A stretch of DNA of 7,354 nucleotides from an uncultured Lachnospiraceae bacterium (GCA_902795835.1 CADBNA010000489.1:1-7354); one strand, 5' to 3'. Positions 1-6,902 are shown, counted from the stretch's first letter. Notes: generated from the sequence alone by a model not told the origin. Program-made: numbers and translations.

Positions 1-67
1 CGATCTGGACTTTGCCGATCGCCTGGTCTTCATGTATCGTATGGATGTTCTTATTTTTCTGTGCCAT
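1..67 (-). CDS. Probable Asp23/Gls24 family protein, N-terminal fragment (cut by window edge)
   Basis: Only the first 22 codons are present: the gene starts with ATG at 67-65 and runs off the left edge. The visible residues begin MAQKNKNIHTIHEDQ and continue AIGKVQI. A short polar N-terminus followed by an I-G-x-V-Q-I strand is how many clostridial Asp23/Gls24 (DUF322) proteins begin. That family consists of small cytoplasmic or membrane-associated proteins linked to envelope stress. The start is well supported, because a GGAGG ribosome binding site lies 5 bases before the ATG (plus-strand 73-77). It follows abcF in the same direction after an 82-base gap and has its own promoter candidate. 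The family call rests on very few residues, so it is tentative; the presence of a gene start is much surer than its identity. Confidence 0.5.
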   Translation of the reverse strand, partial: MAQKNKNIHTIHEDQAIGKVQI

Positions 68-136
68 ACTGCCTCCTGCATGACATGGTAATCATTCCGG
101 ATTCTTTTTTTGTTTTAACCATTAACCATTTCAAGT

Positions 137-165
137 ATCATACCAGATTTCAGGACAAATGGAAA
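137..165 (-). promoter_or_regulatory. Promoter candidate for the gls24-like gene
   Basis: On the minus strand a TTTCCA -35-like hexamer (165-160; 4 of 6 consensus) is followed, after exactly 17 bases, by TATGAT (142-137; 5 of 6). Transcription would start near 130 and give a leader of about 60 bases before the ATG at 67. The -35 box lies inside the last codons of the ABC-F gene. No intrinsic terminator is visible between the two genes, so the downstream gene could also be reached by read-through. Confidence 0.4.
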
Positions 166-2144
166 GAGCGAAACTCCTCATACCACTGCAGGCAGGATTC
201 TGTCCATGCCTCTTCCGCCGCGTCCCTGCGGCTGCGTGCGGCGGAATCCTCTTCTGTGACGGAATCGCCTGCAGTCAGCCGCAGGCGTGTTTCCTGCAGA
301 GACTGATCCGCGCGCTCATATGCTTCCGCAGCCTGCTGCATCTCCCGCTCCAGCTCCCGCAGTCTCCAGTCTCTGGCCAGCTCCGCCGTTGACAGGGCGC
401 CGGGCAGATGAGATCTGCCGGGAACCGCCTGAAAGCTCTCCAGCATTGCCTGTTCCTTCAGGGTGCGGGCAGCGCGAAGATCGCTGACGGACCCATCGCG
501 GCCGGCGTCCTCCCGTTCTTTTTTCCAGTTCACATACTGCTCGTATCCGAATGGGAAAAACCGGATCCCGTCTTCTGAAAACAGCAGCAGGGACTCTGCC
601 GTCTGCCGGATGAAATACCGGTCATGGGAAATGACGATCAGCGTTCCCGTATATGCCTGCAGGATGGATTCGATGGTCTCGCGGGCGGGAAGATCCATGT
701 GATTTGTCGGTTCATCCAGAAGCAGTACATTCGGGCGTTCTTCCAGCAGGACTGCCAGCGCGAGCCGGGCCTTTTCCCCTCCGGACAGCTCGCCGACCTG
801 GCGCCGCACATCTTTTCCTGTGAACAGATACCCTGCCAGGGCGGACCTGGCCTCCTGCTCCGTCAGGGCCGGGAAATGATCCCGGAACCAGGTCAGGACG
901 TCACCTTCCGCCCTCAGATCGGCGCTGTTCTGGTCAAAATATGCCAGATCGGCATGTCCGCCGACTGACAGGCGTCCGCGAAGCGGCGGGATCTGCCCTG
1001 CCAGAGTGCGCAGAAGTGTCGTTTTGCCGCTGCCGTTCGGCCCCAGCAAGGCCAGCTTCTGTCCCCGGCGGATCCGGAGATCTATTGTCCTGCGGAATCC
1101 CCCCTGGTAACCGATCTGCAGTTCTTCGGCCTCAAATACCCATTTGCTGCTCCGGCGAAGGGGCACAAGTTCCTCTTTCCGGATTCTTGCCGTGTCCTCT
1201 GCCGGTTTTTCAACCGGAACCATCCGGTCCAGAAGCTTCTGTCTTGACCGGGCGAATGCCGCTTTGTTCGGCCTGTTACGGAAACGGGTGATGAGGGCCT
1301 GCAGGCGCCGGATTTCTTCCTGCTGCCGCTCCCAGGCTTTTTTCTGTCTCTGATACTGCGCCTGCTTCTCCTGCCGGTAATGGGTATAATTGCCGGGATA
1401 GCGGGTCAGGCGTCCCGCCTCGATCTCATACACGACATCCGCCGTCTGGTCCAGGAAGAAGCGGTCATGGGAAACGATGACCACCGCTTTTTTGTACGTG
1501 CGAAGCCAGGATTCCAGCCATTCCGCAGTCTCCATATCCAGGTGATTGGTCGGCTCATCCAGAAGCAGCAGGTCGGCTTCCTCCAGAAACAGACGGATCA
1601 TCGCCAGTTTTTCCTGTTCTCCGCCGGAAAAGTCTTCGATCCGTCTTCCCTTGTCTTCTTTTCGAAAGCCGAATCCGGTCAGAAGACGGTCGCATTCTGT
1701 TCTCCTGGCAGCGTCTTCCTCCGGTTCCTGCGAAAAAGACGGCTCTGCACCATTCTCTGCCGGCAGTTCTTCCTGTGCTTCCGGCCTTTCCAGGTACGTA
1801 TCCGCATGGCAATTTAGAAAAGCGGCCTTCCGGCCGGCCGGAGATCCGGAATAACGGATGTCCGCTCCCAGGGCTTCGGCGACCGTCTGGCCAGCCTCAA
1901 AAAGACAGGTCTGCCGCAGCATGGAAATGGTCAGTTTTCTGGCTGTCCGCATTCCCGAAGCCGGATTTTTTTCATTGCTGTCCAGTTCCAGGTCCCCGGC
2001 CAGCAGCTGCAGCAGGGTCGTCTTGCCGGCGCCGTTGCGCCCGACCACGGCAATTTTTTCTGTTCCCCGGACCATAAAATCAAAATGTGAAAGAACGGCC
2101 CGCCCTCTTCTTGAGACCGTGCCGTCCGTTATTTCCAGAAGCAT
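150..2144 (-). CDS. ABC-F family ATPase (duplicated nucleotide-binding domains, ribosome-associated type)
   Basis: This soluble 664-residue protein has two ABC ATPase domains and no membrane segments. Domain 1 shows Walker A GRNGAGKT (35-42), signature SGGEQ (173-177), Walker B LLLLDEPTNHLD (192-203) and switch SHD (225-227). Domain 2 shows GPNGSGKT (368-375), LSGGEK (453-458), LLLDEPTNHMD (474-484) and SHD (506-508). The basic inter-domain linker (about 243-335, including FRNRPNKAAFARSR) is typical of ABC-F proteins. In that family it reaches the ribosomal P-site tRNA and peptidyl-transferase centre. Two additions stand out: an acidic Glu/Pro-rich stretch (about 120-146) between Q-loop and signature of domain 1, and a C-terminal extension of about 125 residues (541-664) that includes a charged, heptad-like segment. 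Both ATPase sites look intact. It lies 48 bases downstream of prfC, probably in the same transcript. The ribosome binding site is weak (AGGAA, 9 bases before ATG). It is probably a housekeeping translation factor; an antibiotic-resistance role is possible but unsupported. The subfamily is not assigned. Confidence 0.95.
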   Translation of the reverse strand: MLLEITDGTVSRRGRAVLSHFDFMVRGTEKIAVVGRNGAGKTTLLQLLAGDLELDSNEKNPASGMRTARKLTISMLRQTCLFEAGQTVAEALGADIRYSGSPAGRKAAFLNCHADTYLERPEAQEELPAENGAEPSFSQEPEEDAARRTECDRLLTGFGFRKEDKGRRIEDFSGGEQEKLAMIRLFLEEADLLLLDEPTNHLDMETAEWLESWLRTYKKAVVIVSHDRFFLDQTADVVYEIEAGRLTRYPGNYTHYRQEKQAQYQRQKKAWERQQEEIRRLQALITRFRNRPNKAAFARSRQKLLDRMVPVEKPAEDTARIRKEELVPLRRSSKWVFEAEELQIGYQGGFRRTIDLRIRRGQKLALLGPNGSGKTTLLRTLAGQIPPLRGRLSVGGHADLAYFDQNSADLRAEGDVLTWFRDHFPALTEQEARSALAGYLFTGKDVRRQVGELSGGEKARLALAVLLEERPNVLLLDEPTNHMDLPARETIESILQAYTGTLIVISHDRYFIRQTAESLLLFSEDGIRFFPFGYEQYVNWKKEREDAGRDGSVSDLRAARTLKEQAMLESFQAVPGRSHLPGALSTAELARDWRLRELEREMQQAAEAYERADQSLQETRLRLTAGDSVTEEDSAARSRRDAAEEAWTESCLQWYEEFRSFHLS

Positions 2145-2154
2145 ACTGCAAATT

Positions 2155-2187
2155 CCTGTCTTTCTTATCCTGCCGGTTCCGGACAGG
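2155..2187 (-). promoter_or_regulatory. Possible RNA switch or translational-coupling element before the ABC-F gene
   Basis: In the minus-strand mRNA, CCTGTC (plus-strand 2187-2182) can pair with GACAGG (2160-2155) over six perfect base pairs. GACAGG includes part of the AGGAA ribosome binding site of the ABC-F gene. The same CCTG can instead pair with CAGG at 2172-2169, with CGG/CCG pairs inside, in a compact tetraloop hairpin that leaves the ribosome binding site free. The two structures exclude each other. A ribosome terminating on the prfC TAA (2195-2193) would cover the shared 5' arm. The base pairing is seen in the sequence; regulation by it is inference. Confidence 0.35.
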
Positions 2188-2194
2188 CTTTTTT
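2169..2194 (+). terminator. Intrinsic-terminator-like hairpin on the strand opposite the genes
   Basis: Read on the plus strand, CCTG-CCG (2169-2175), loop GTTC, CGG (2180-2182), one bulged A, and CAGG (2184-2187) form a 7-bp GC-rich stem. It is followed by C and six T residues (2189-2194). That is terminator geometry for plus-strand RNA, yet prfC and abcF both run in the minus direction. In the minus direction the stem is followed by ATAAGAAAG rather than a U-tract, so it should not terminate the prfC transcript. It may stop antisense transcription before it enters prfC, or be a by-product of the mRNA hairpin described for this gap. Confidence 0.4.
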
Positions 2195-3785
2195 AGTTCC
2201 GGGAGAATTCCTCCAGCACCAGATTGTCGTTGCGGTCGAGCACCATTCCCACGCTCCAGGAGTTGATAAACAGCAGGAGGGGATTGCCCTTCATGTCGAC
2301 TACTTTCTTCATATCTGATGTTCCCGTGATCCTGTCAAGGTCTACTTCGTCTTTGTTCACAATCCAGCGGATGTACTCATAAGGCAGCATGTCCAGCCGG
2401 ATGTCTACATTGTATTCGCTCTCCAGGCGGAAGCGCAGCACATCAAACTGCAGGACGCCGACAACGCCGACTATGATCTCTTCCATGCCGCCTTTCATCT
2501 CCTGGAAGATCTGAATGGCGCCTTCCTGGGCGATCTGCGTGATGCCTTTTACAAACTGCTTGCGCTTCATGGAATCGAGCAGCGCCACTCTGGCAAAATG
2601 TTCCGGCGCGAAGGTCGGAATGCCCTCAAAGCGGAACTTTTTCCCGGGAACACAGATTGTGTCGCCTATGGAAAACATGCCCGGGTCAAAGACGCCGATG
2701 ATGTCGCCGGCATACGCCTCCGAGACCACGTGCCGGTCATCCGCCATCATCTGCTGCGGCTGCAGGAGCCGCATCTTCCGGTCGCCCTGCACGTGATAGA
2801 CTTCCTCGTCCGCGTTGAACTTTCCGGAGCAGATGCGCATGAATGCGATTCTGTCCCTGTGGTTCTTGTTCATGTTGGCCTGAATCTTGAATACGAAGGA
2901 AGAGAAATCGGCATCCGATGGCTCTATGATCCCGCAGTCCGCCTTTCTGGGGAGCGGCGACGTGGTCATCTGCAGAAAATGCTGCAGGAAGGTTTCCACG
3001 CCGAAATTGGTGAGGGCGGAGCCGAAAAACACGGGAGAGAGTTCCCCGCAGCTGACCCGTTCCTGATCAAATTCAGCCGACGCGCCGTCGAGCAGTTCGA
3101 TCTCTTCCTCAAGCTGCTCTTTCTGCTCCTCTGTCATAATGTCCAGCAGGTGAGGATCGTCAATGGCAATTTCTTCTTCGAAGCCTTCCCTGGTGCCTTT
3201 CAGTGTATCGTGAAAGGTCAGGACTTTTTCTGAATTTCTGTCATACACGCCCCGGAAATTCTTGCCGGATCCGATTGGCCAGTTTATGGGACAGGTCGGA
3301 ATACCCAGCTCTTTTTCAATTTCATCTACCAGGTCGAAGGTGTCTCTCGCGTCCCGGTCGAGCTTGTTTATAAAGGTAAAAATCGGGATGTGCCGCATCG
3401 CGCAGACCTTGAACAGCTTGCGGGTCTGGGCCTCCACACCCTTGCTGCCGTCAATCACCATGACTGCAGAATCCGCCGCCATCAGTGTCCGGTATGTGTC
3501 TTCCGAGAAGTCCTGGTGTCCGGGCGTATCCAGAATATTAATGCAGTATCCGTTATACACAAACTGCAGGACAGACGAAGTAACAGAGATTCCTCTCTGT
3601 TTCTCGATCTCCATCCAGTCAGAAACGGCATGCCTGGCCGTAGCTTTTCCCTTTACGGAACCGGCCTGGTTCAGCACGCCCCCGTACAGGAGAAACTTCT
3701 CGGTCAGTGTTGTCTTGCCGGCATCGGGATGGGAGATAATGGCAAAGGTGCGGCGTTTTTCTATTTCTCTGGAATAATCGGTCAT
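2193..3785 (-). CDS. prfC: Peptide chain release factor 3 (RF3)
   Basis: RF3 is the cytoplasmic translational GTPase that removes RF1 or RF2 from the ribosome after peptide release. The 530-residue length is normal for the family. The G domain carries G1 SHPDAGKTT (18-26), G2 RGISVT (64-69), G3 DTPGH (86-90), G4 NKLD (140-143) and a G5-like GSA (255-257). The segment KGKATARHAVSDWMEIEKQR just before G2 is typical of RF3 and separates it from EF-G, which is longer. Domain 2 and the RF3-specific C-terminal domain (GGMEEIIVGVVGVLQFDVL, 432-450) follow. The ATG has an AGGAG ribosome binding site 6 bases upstream, and a good promoter lies about 60-85 bases upstream. abcF follows after 48 bases. 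Nothing appears truncated or mutated at the GTPase motifs. Confidence 0.98.
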   Translation of the reverse strand: MTDYSREIEKRRTFAIISHPDAGKTTLTEKFLLYGGVLNQAGSVKGKATARHAVSDWMEIEKQRGISVTSSVLQFVYNGYCINILDTPGHQDFSEDTYRTLMAADSAVMVIDGSKGVEAQTRKLFKVCAMRHIPIFTFINKLDRDARDTFDLVDEIEKELGIPTCPINWPIGSGKNFRGVYDRNSEKVLTFHDTLKGTREGFEEEIAIDDPHLLDIMTEEQKEQLEEEIELLDGASAEFDQERVSCGELSPVFFGSALTNFGVETFLQHFLQMTTSPLPRKADCGIIEPSDADFSSFVFKIQANMNKNHRDRIAFMRICSGKFNADEEVYHVQGDRKMRLLQPQQMMADDRHVVSEAYAGDIIGVFDPGMFSIGDTICVPGKKFRFEGIPTFAPEHFARVALLDSMKRKQFVKGITQIAQEGAIQIFQEMKGGMEEIIVGVVGVLQFDVLRFRLESEYNVDIRLDMLPYEYIRWIVNKDEVDLDRITGTSDMKKVVDMKGNPLLLFINSWSVGMVLDRNDNLVLEEFSRN

Positions 3786-3841
3786 TGGATGCTCCTAAAT
3801 GATATGGCAGGATGAAAGGATATCTTTTTTAGCGTTCATCT

Positions 3842-3870
3842 ACTATACCATCTTTGTTTTTGTTTTACAA
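3842..3870 (-). promoter_or_regulatory. Promoter for prfC-abcF
   Basis: On the minus strand TTGTAA (3870-3865; 4 of 6 consensus) and TATAGT (3847-3842; 5 of 6) are separated by exactly 17 bases of A-rich sequence. The start of transcription is expected near 3835, giving a leader of about 50 bases. The leader contains a short AT-rich inverted repeat (GATAT/ATATC, plus-strand 3801-3805 and 3820-3824) just upstream of the AGGAG ribosome binding site. This promoter lies wholly in the 93-base gap after the GH3 gene and fits independent expression of prfC. Confidence 0.6.
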
Positions 3871-3878
3871 TTTAATCT

Positions 3879-5111
3879 TCATCCCTGCAGGCCTGACTTG
3901 ATTTTCAGGATGCGTGTGACGGCAGCATCAATATCGGACTCCCGGATCTGTCCGTCCCGCACGGCATGCACGATGGCGGTATAGGCTCCCCACAGGTCTT
4001 CCGGCATCAGGATCATGTCTGCGCCTGCCTGTACAGCCAAAACTGCGGCGTCGGCAGATGTATGCAGATTTGTAATGGCTCTCATATTCATGGCATCTGT
4101 GATGATAACGCCGTCAAATCCCATCTGTTCCCGCAGGATGTTTTTGAGGAGATACGGCGACAGAGAAGCAGGCGTAACGTAGCCGATCACGTTCGGGAGG
4201 GAGATGTGTGACACCATGATCATCTGCGCCCCTCCGTCTATTGCCTTCTGAAAGGGTACGAGCTCGCATTCCTTCAGCTGTTCAAGCGTTTTGTTATTGG
4301 ATGCATAGCCTTCATGCGTGTCCCCTGTCGTCGACCCATGGCCGGGAAAATGCTTGTAGCAGGCCAGCACACCCTGCGATTCCAGCCCTTTCCCCATGGA
4401 AAGAGCCATATCCGCAACCACCTGCGGATCACTGCCGAAGGAACGGGTGCCGATCACCTGATTCTCAGGGTTGGACAGGACGTCTGCCACCGGCGCCAGG
4501 TCTGCGTTGAATCCCAGATCAGAAAGATACCCGCCGATGTTCTCGCCCACGGATAAAGCCTGCGACGGATCACCCCCCGCGCCGACGACGGCCATGCTGC
4601 TGATCTTTGGTATCTCCGGGAAGGCCTCGTTTCCGGAGATTCTGGCAACGGTCCCGCCTTCCTCGTCGATAAAGAACAGCATCGGCAGCCCTGTGGTTTC
4701 TTCACTGTAGGACTGCGTCATCTGCAGCATCGTCCTGATCTGATCTGCATTCTGTATATTTTCCTGCATATAGATCATGCCTCCCAGCGGGAGTCTCGAC
4801 AATGCGTCCCGGGTAATATCCCCGAAAATTGTGGTTCCCCTGACGCCTGTCAGCGCATCCGGGGTTACCACGAACATCTGTGCAACCTTCTGTTCGATTG
4901 TCATGGAACGCAGTTTTTCACCGATCTGCCGGTCTATGGCCGGGTCTGCGGCCCGTTCTGTGAGCTGTTCTCTGTCAGATTCTCTGTCAACGGTATCCAG
5001 GCCGGACATCTGAGGGGCGGTGTTCTGGCCGCATCCGGCGGACACCAAAAGAACAGCCGCCAGCAAGGCAGCTGCCCATTTCTTCATCGGTTGTCCTCTC
5101 CGGTTTGTCAT
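3879..5111 (-). CDS. nagZ: Lipoprotein glycoside hydrolase family 3, NagZ-type beta-N-acetylhexosaminidase
   Basis: The 410-residue protein is a single GH3 catalytic barrel behind a lipoprotein signal. The signal has a basic start (KK at 10-11), a hydrophobic core (13-23) and VSAGC with the lipid-bearing Cys at 27, so the enzyme should sit on the outer face of the cytoplasmic membrane. The NagZ-subfamily signature KHFPGHG-x4-D-x-H occupies 253-266, with D264/H266 forming the family's Asp-His general acid/base dyad. The expected nucleophile is D339 in ITDAMNM. The substrate-pocket segment FIDEEGG (147-153) is also present. Family members remove terminal beta-GlcNAc from peptidoglycan fragments or chitooligosaccharides; the exact substrate here is unproven. 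There is no second C-terminal GH3 domain, unlike the longer Bacillus enzyme. Two starts are plausible: ATG at 5111 (AAGGA, 5-base spacing) and ATG at 5087 (GAGAGGA, 6-base spacing), the latter giving a more usual MKKW signal peptide. It lies 63 bases after malQ with no clear promoter between. Confidence 0.93.
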   Translation of the reverse strand: MTNRRGQPMKKWAAALLAAVLLVSAGCGQNTAPQMSGLDTVDRESDREQLTERAADPAIDRQIGEKLRSMTIEQKVAQMFVVTPDALTGVRGTTIFGDITRDALSRLPLGGMIYMQENIQNADQIRTMLQMTQSYSEETTGLPMLFFIDEEGGTVARISGNEAFPEIPKISSMAVVGAGGDPSQALSVGENIGGYLSDLGFNADLAPVADVLSNPENQVIGTRSFGSDPQVVADMALSMGKGLESQGVLACYKHFPGHGSTTGDTHEGYASNNKTLEQLKECELVPFQKAIDGGAQMIMVSHISLPNVIGYVTPASLSPYLLKNILREQMGFDGVIITDAMNMRAITNLHTSADAAVLAVQAGADMILMPEDLWGAYTAIVHAVRDGQIRESDIDAAVTRILKIKSGLQG

Positions 5112-5174
5112 ATGCGTCCTTAACCTGGTTATTTCCGCTTCCGGTTTCTTCCGTCTGCTTCTGTGGAATGCCTT

Positions 5175-6779
5175 CTACTTCTGCATTCTCCCGTATACTT
5201 CTGTCAGATGCCTGATATGGCGGGCGAGTTCCGGCGTGCACTGCCCGGGAAGCAGCCTCCATTTCCAATTTTCTCCGAGCGTGGAGGGGAAATTGATTCT
5301 GGCTTCATTGCCCAGTTCCAGATAATCCTGCATGGGAATCACGGCCAGATCCGCCACACTGCCCAGCGCCTGGCTGATCAGGGCGCGCACGGCAGCCCGG
5401 GATTCTGCACGGCGGGAAGCCTCGTTCGTTCCGATCCCGGAATCCGGCTTCGGACAGGGCTCACTCTTCCCGCTCATGGAATCTGTCCCATCGCTTGAAG
5501 CCCTGCGGGAATCCGGGCAGAGATCTGCTCCGATTGTAAGTCCCGTATACTGTTTCACTTCCTCCTGCAGCCACTCCGGCGCATTCATATACCATCCGAG
5601 CGTAGTCTCGTTGTCATGGGTGCCTGTGTAAACAACGCAGTTTCGTGTGTAGTTGTGCGGCAGATAGGCATTTGACGGTCCGGAACCGAATGCAAACTGG
5701 AGCACCTTCATGCCCGGATAGCCGGTTTCCCTCAGAAGTTCATGCACTTCTTCCGTCAGGAATCCCAGATCCTCTGCGATCAGGTCAGGCCGTCCCATAT
5801 GTTCTTCCAGGGTATGGAAAAAGTCAGCCCCCGGTCCTTTTTCCCAATGGCCAAACTCGGCAGTGGGATCTCCGTACGGAATTGAGTAATAGGCTTCAAA
5901 TCCGCGGAAATGATCAATCCGTACCTTATCATAAATCCGGAACGCATGCCGCATGCGGCTCAGCCACCAGCTGTAACCCGTTTTGCGATGATAGTCCCAG
6001 CGGTACAGGGGATTGCCCCAGAGCTGGCCGGTGGGTGAAAAAGCATCCGGCGGGCAGCCTGCTACTCCTTCGGGCTTATGGTTTTCATCAAACTGAAACA
6101 GTTCGGGCGATGCCCAGGCATCGGCGCTGTCCATTGCCACATAGATCGGGACGTCCCCGATCACGCAGATACCCTTTTTATTGACATATGCTTTGAGCTT
6201 GTCCCACTGTTTCCGGAAGACAAACTGCTGGAAACGCCAGAAGGACAGCTCTTCCTCCCGGCTGTCGCGTATCTTTTTCAGTGCCGCCGGGTCCCGGTCA
6301 CGCAGTTCCGCCGGCCAGTCCAGCCAGCCGGTGTGATCCTGCATCTCCTTGATCACGCAATAGAGACAGTAGTCTTCGAGCCAGTCCCGGTTGTCCCGGC
6401 AAAAGGCTGCGTATGCCTCATCCGGCACGAAGCGCGCATACGCTCTTCGAAGTGCCGTAAATCGGGTCTTCCAGATTCTCTCGTAATCCACCTGATCCGG
6501 ATACTGTCCGCAGTCCGCCTCCGCGGCCTCAGCAGCGGTCAGCAGCCCTTCTTTTACCAGCCCGTCCAGTGAAATATAATACGGATTGCCTGCAAATGTC
6601 GAGAAAGACTGATACGGCGAGTCTCCATACCCGGTCGGCCCAAGGGGCAGAATCTGCCACCAGGACTGTCCGGCCTCCGCCAGAAAGTCAGCAAAACAAA
6701 AGGCTTCTTCTGAAAAGCCTCCGATCCCGTAATTCCCCGGCAGTGACGCCGCCGGCAGCAAAATACCGCTTGTTCTCAT
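5175..6779 (-). CDS. malQ: 4-alpha-glucanotransferase (amylomaltase, GH77)
   Basis: MalQ transfers alpha-1,4-glucan segments between maltooligosaccharides, releasing glucose and lengthening acceptors; it acts in cytoplasmic maltodextrin or glycogen metabolism. The start MRTSGILLPAASLPGNYGIG is the classic GH77 opening and fixes the first codon. Catalytic residues are visible: nucleophile D289 in RIDHFRGF, acid/base E336 in IAEDLG, and transition-state stabiliser D389 in THDNETT. LGPTGYGDSPYQ (46-57) and NPLYRWDYH (256-264) are further family motifs. At 534 residues it is somewhat longer than the usual ~500. The excess is a Ser/Arg/Asp-rich, low-complexity insert (about 413-462) just before the conserved SVADLAVIPMQD block. 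The ribosome binding site is weak (TAGGG, 9 bases before ATG). It is first in a probable two-gene unit with the GH3 gene and is transcribed divergently from the sodium symporter. No maltose transporter or phosphorylase gene is in view. Confidence 0.97.
   Translation of the reverse strand: MRTSGILLPAASLPGNYGIGGFSEEAFCFADFLAEAGQSWWQILPLGPTGYGDSPYQSFSTFAGNPYYISLDGLVKEGLLTAAEAAEADCGQYPDQVDYERIWKTRFTALRRAYARFVPDEAYAAFCRDNRDWLEDYCLYCVIKEMQDHTGWLDWPAELRDRDPAALKKIRDSREEELSFWRFQQFVFRKQWDKLKAYVNKKGICVIGDVPIYVAMDSADAWASPELFQFDENHKPEGVAGCPPDAFSPTGQLWGNPLYRWDYHRKTGYSWWLSRMRHAFRIYDKVRIDHFRGFEAYYSIPYGDPTAEFGHWEKGPGADFFHTLEEHMGRPDLIAEDLGFLTEEVHELLRETGYPGMKVLQFAFGSGPSNAYLPHNYTRNCVVYTGTHDNETTLGWYMNAPEWLQEEVKQYTGLTIGADLCPDSRRASSDGTDSMSGKSEPCPKPDSGIGTNEASRRAESRAAVRALISQALGSVADLAVIPMQDYLELGNEARINFPSTLGENWKWRLLPGQCTPELARHIRHLTEVYGRMQK
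5394..5543 (-). other. Low-complexity insert within MalQ
   Basis: MalQ residues of about 413-462 are rich in Ser, Arg, Asp, Glu, Pro and Gly (for example DSRRASSDGTDSMSGKSEP). They separate the post-catalytic helix (EEVKQYTGL) from the conserved ISQALGSVADLAVIPMQD segment. From general knowledge of GH77 proteins this junction is usually around ten residues, so roughly 40 residues look extra. The reading frame stays open and the flanking motifs are intact, so this reads as a tolerated surface loop rather than a broken gene. Confidence 0.6.
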
Positions 6780-6812
6780 CTTCCAATACCCTAACGGAAT
6801 GTCAGTTCCTCA

Positions 6813-6829
6813 TTCCCGGATTCAGGGAA
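6813..6829 (-). repeat. Inverted repeat in the malQ leader
   Basis: TTCCC (6813-6817) and GGGAA (6825-6829) can form a 5-bp hairpin with a 7-base loop in the malQ 5' leader, about 35-50 bases before the start codon. An alternative 5-bp pairing (GTTCC with GGAAC, plus-strand 6826-6830 and 6805-6809) uses the same bases. Both stems are short, so function is uncertain. Confidence 0.3.
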
Positions 6830-6873
6830 CGGCACAGCACTGTACTTCCGCCTTTCACGCAATTAATGAATAA

Positions 6874-6902
6874 AATATAGCAGAAATCTGCGCCTGATAC
6901 AA
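6874..6902 (-). promoter_or_regulatory. Promoter for malQ (and probably the GH3 gene)
   Basis: On the minus strand TTGTAT (6902-6897) and TATATT (6879-6874; 5 of 6 consensus) are separated by exactly 17 bases. The -35 hexamer keeps the important TTG but matches the consensus at only 3 of 6 positions. Transcription would start near 6867 and give a leader of almost 90 bases before the malQ ATG. No better pair was found in the divergent region on this strand. Confidence 0.5.

Noticed and set aside
1555..1812. 85-codon minus-strand frame inside the ABC-F gene
   Set aside because: It lies in another frame of the same strand, within sequence that clearly codes for the first ATPase domain. Its Arg/Gly-rich product is typical of an out-of-frame reading.
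150..2144. ABC-F protein as an antibiotic-resistance (ribosome protection) determinant
   Set aside because: The sequence shows general ABC-F features but no subfamily feature that I can tie to Vga, Lsa, Msr or Optr-type proteins. A housekeeping role is the safer reading.
2598..3233. 211-codon plus-strand open frame opposite prfC
   Set aside because: It is fully antisense to RF3, whose motifs are intact. The product has no recognisable domain and no promoter or ribosome binding site of note; such frames arise from codon bias on the opposite strand.
3801..3830. Plus-strand GATAT/ATATC hairpin followed by six T residues near the prfC start
   Set aside because: The stem is only five AT-rich pairs with a 14-base loop, too weak for an intrinsic terminator, and no plus-strand gene ends here.
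5645..6184. 179-codon plus-strand open frame opposite malQ
   Set aside because: It is antisense to well-conserved GH77 sequence, and its Pro/Arg/Ser-rich composition shows no domain. It is treated as a shadow of malQ.
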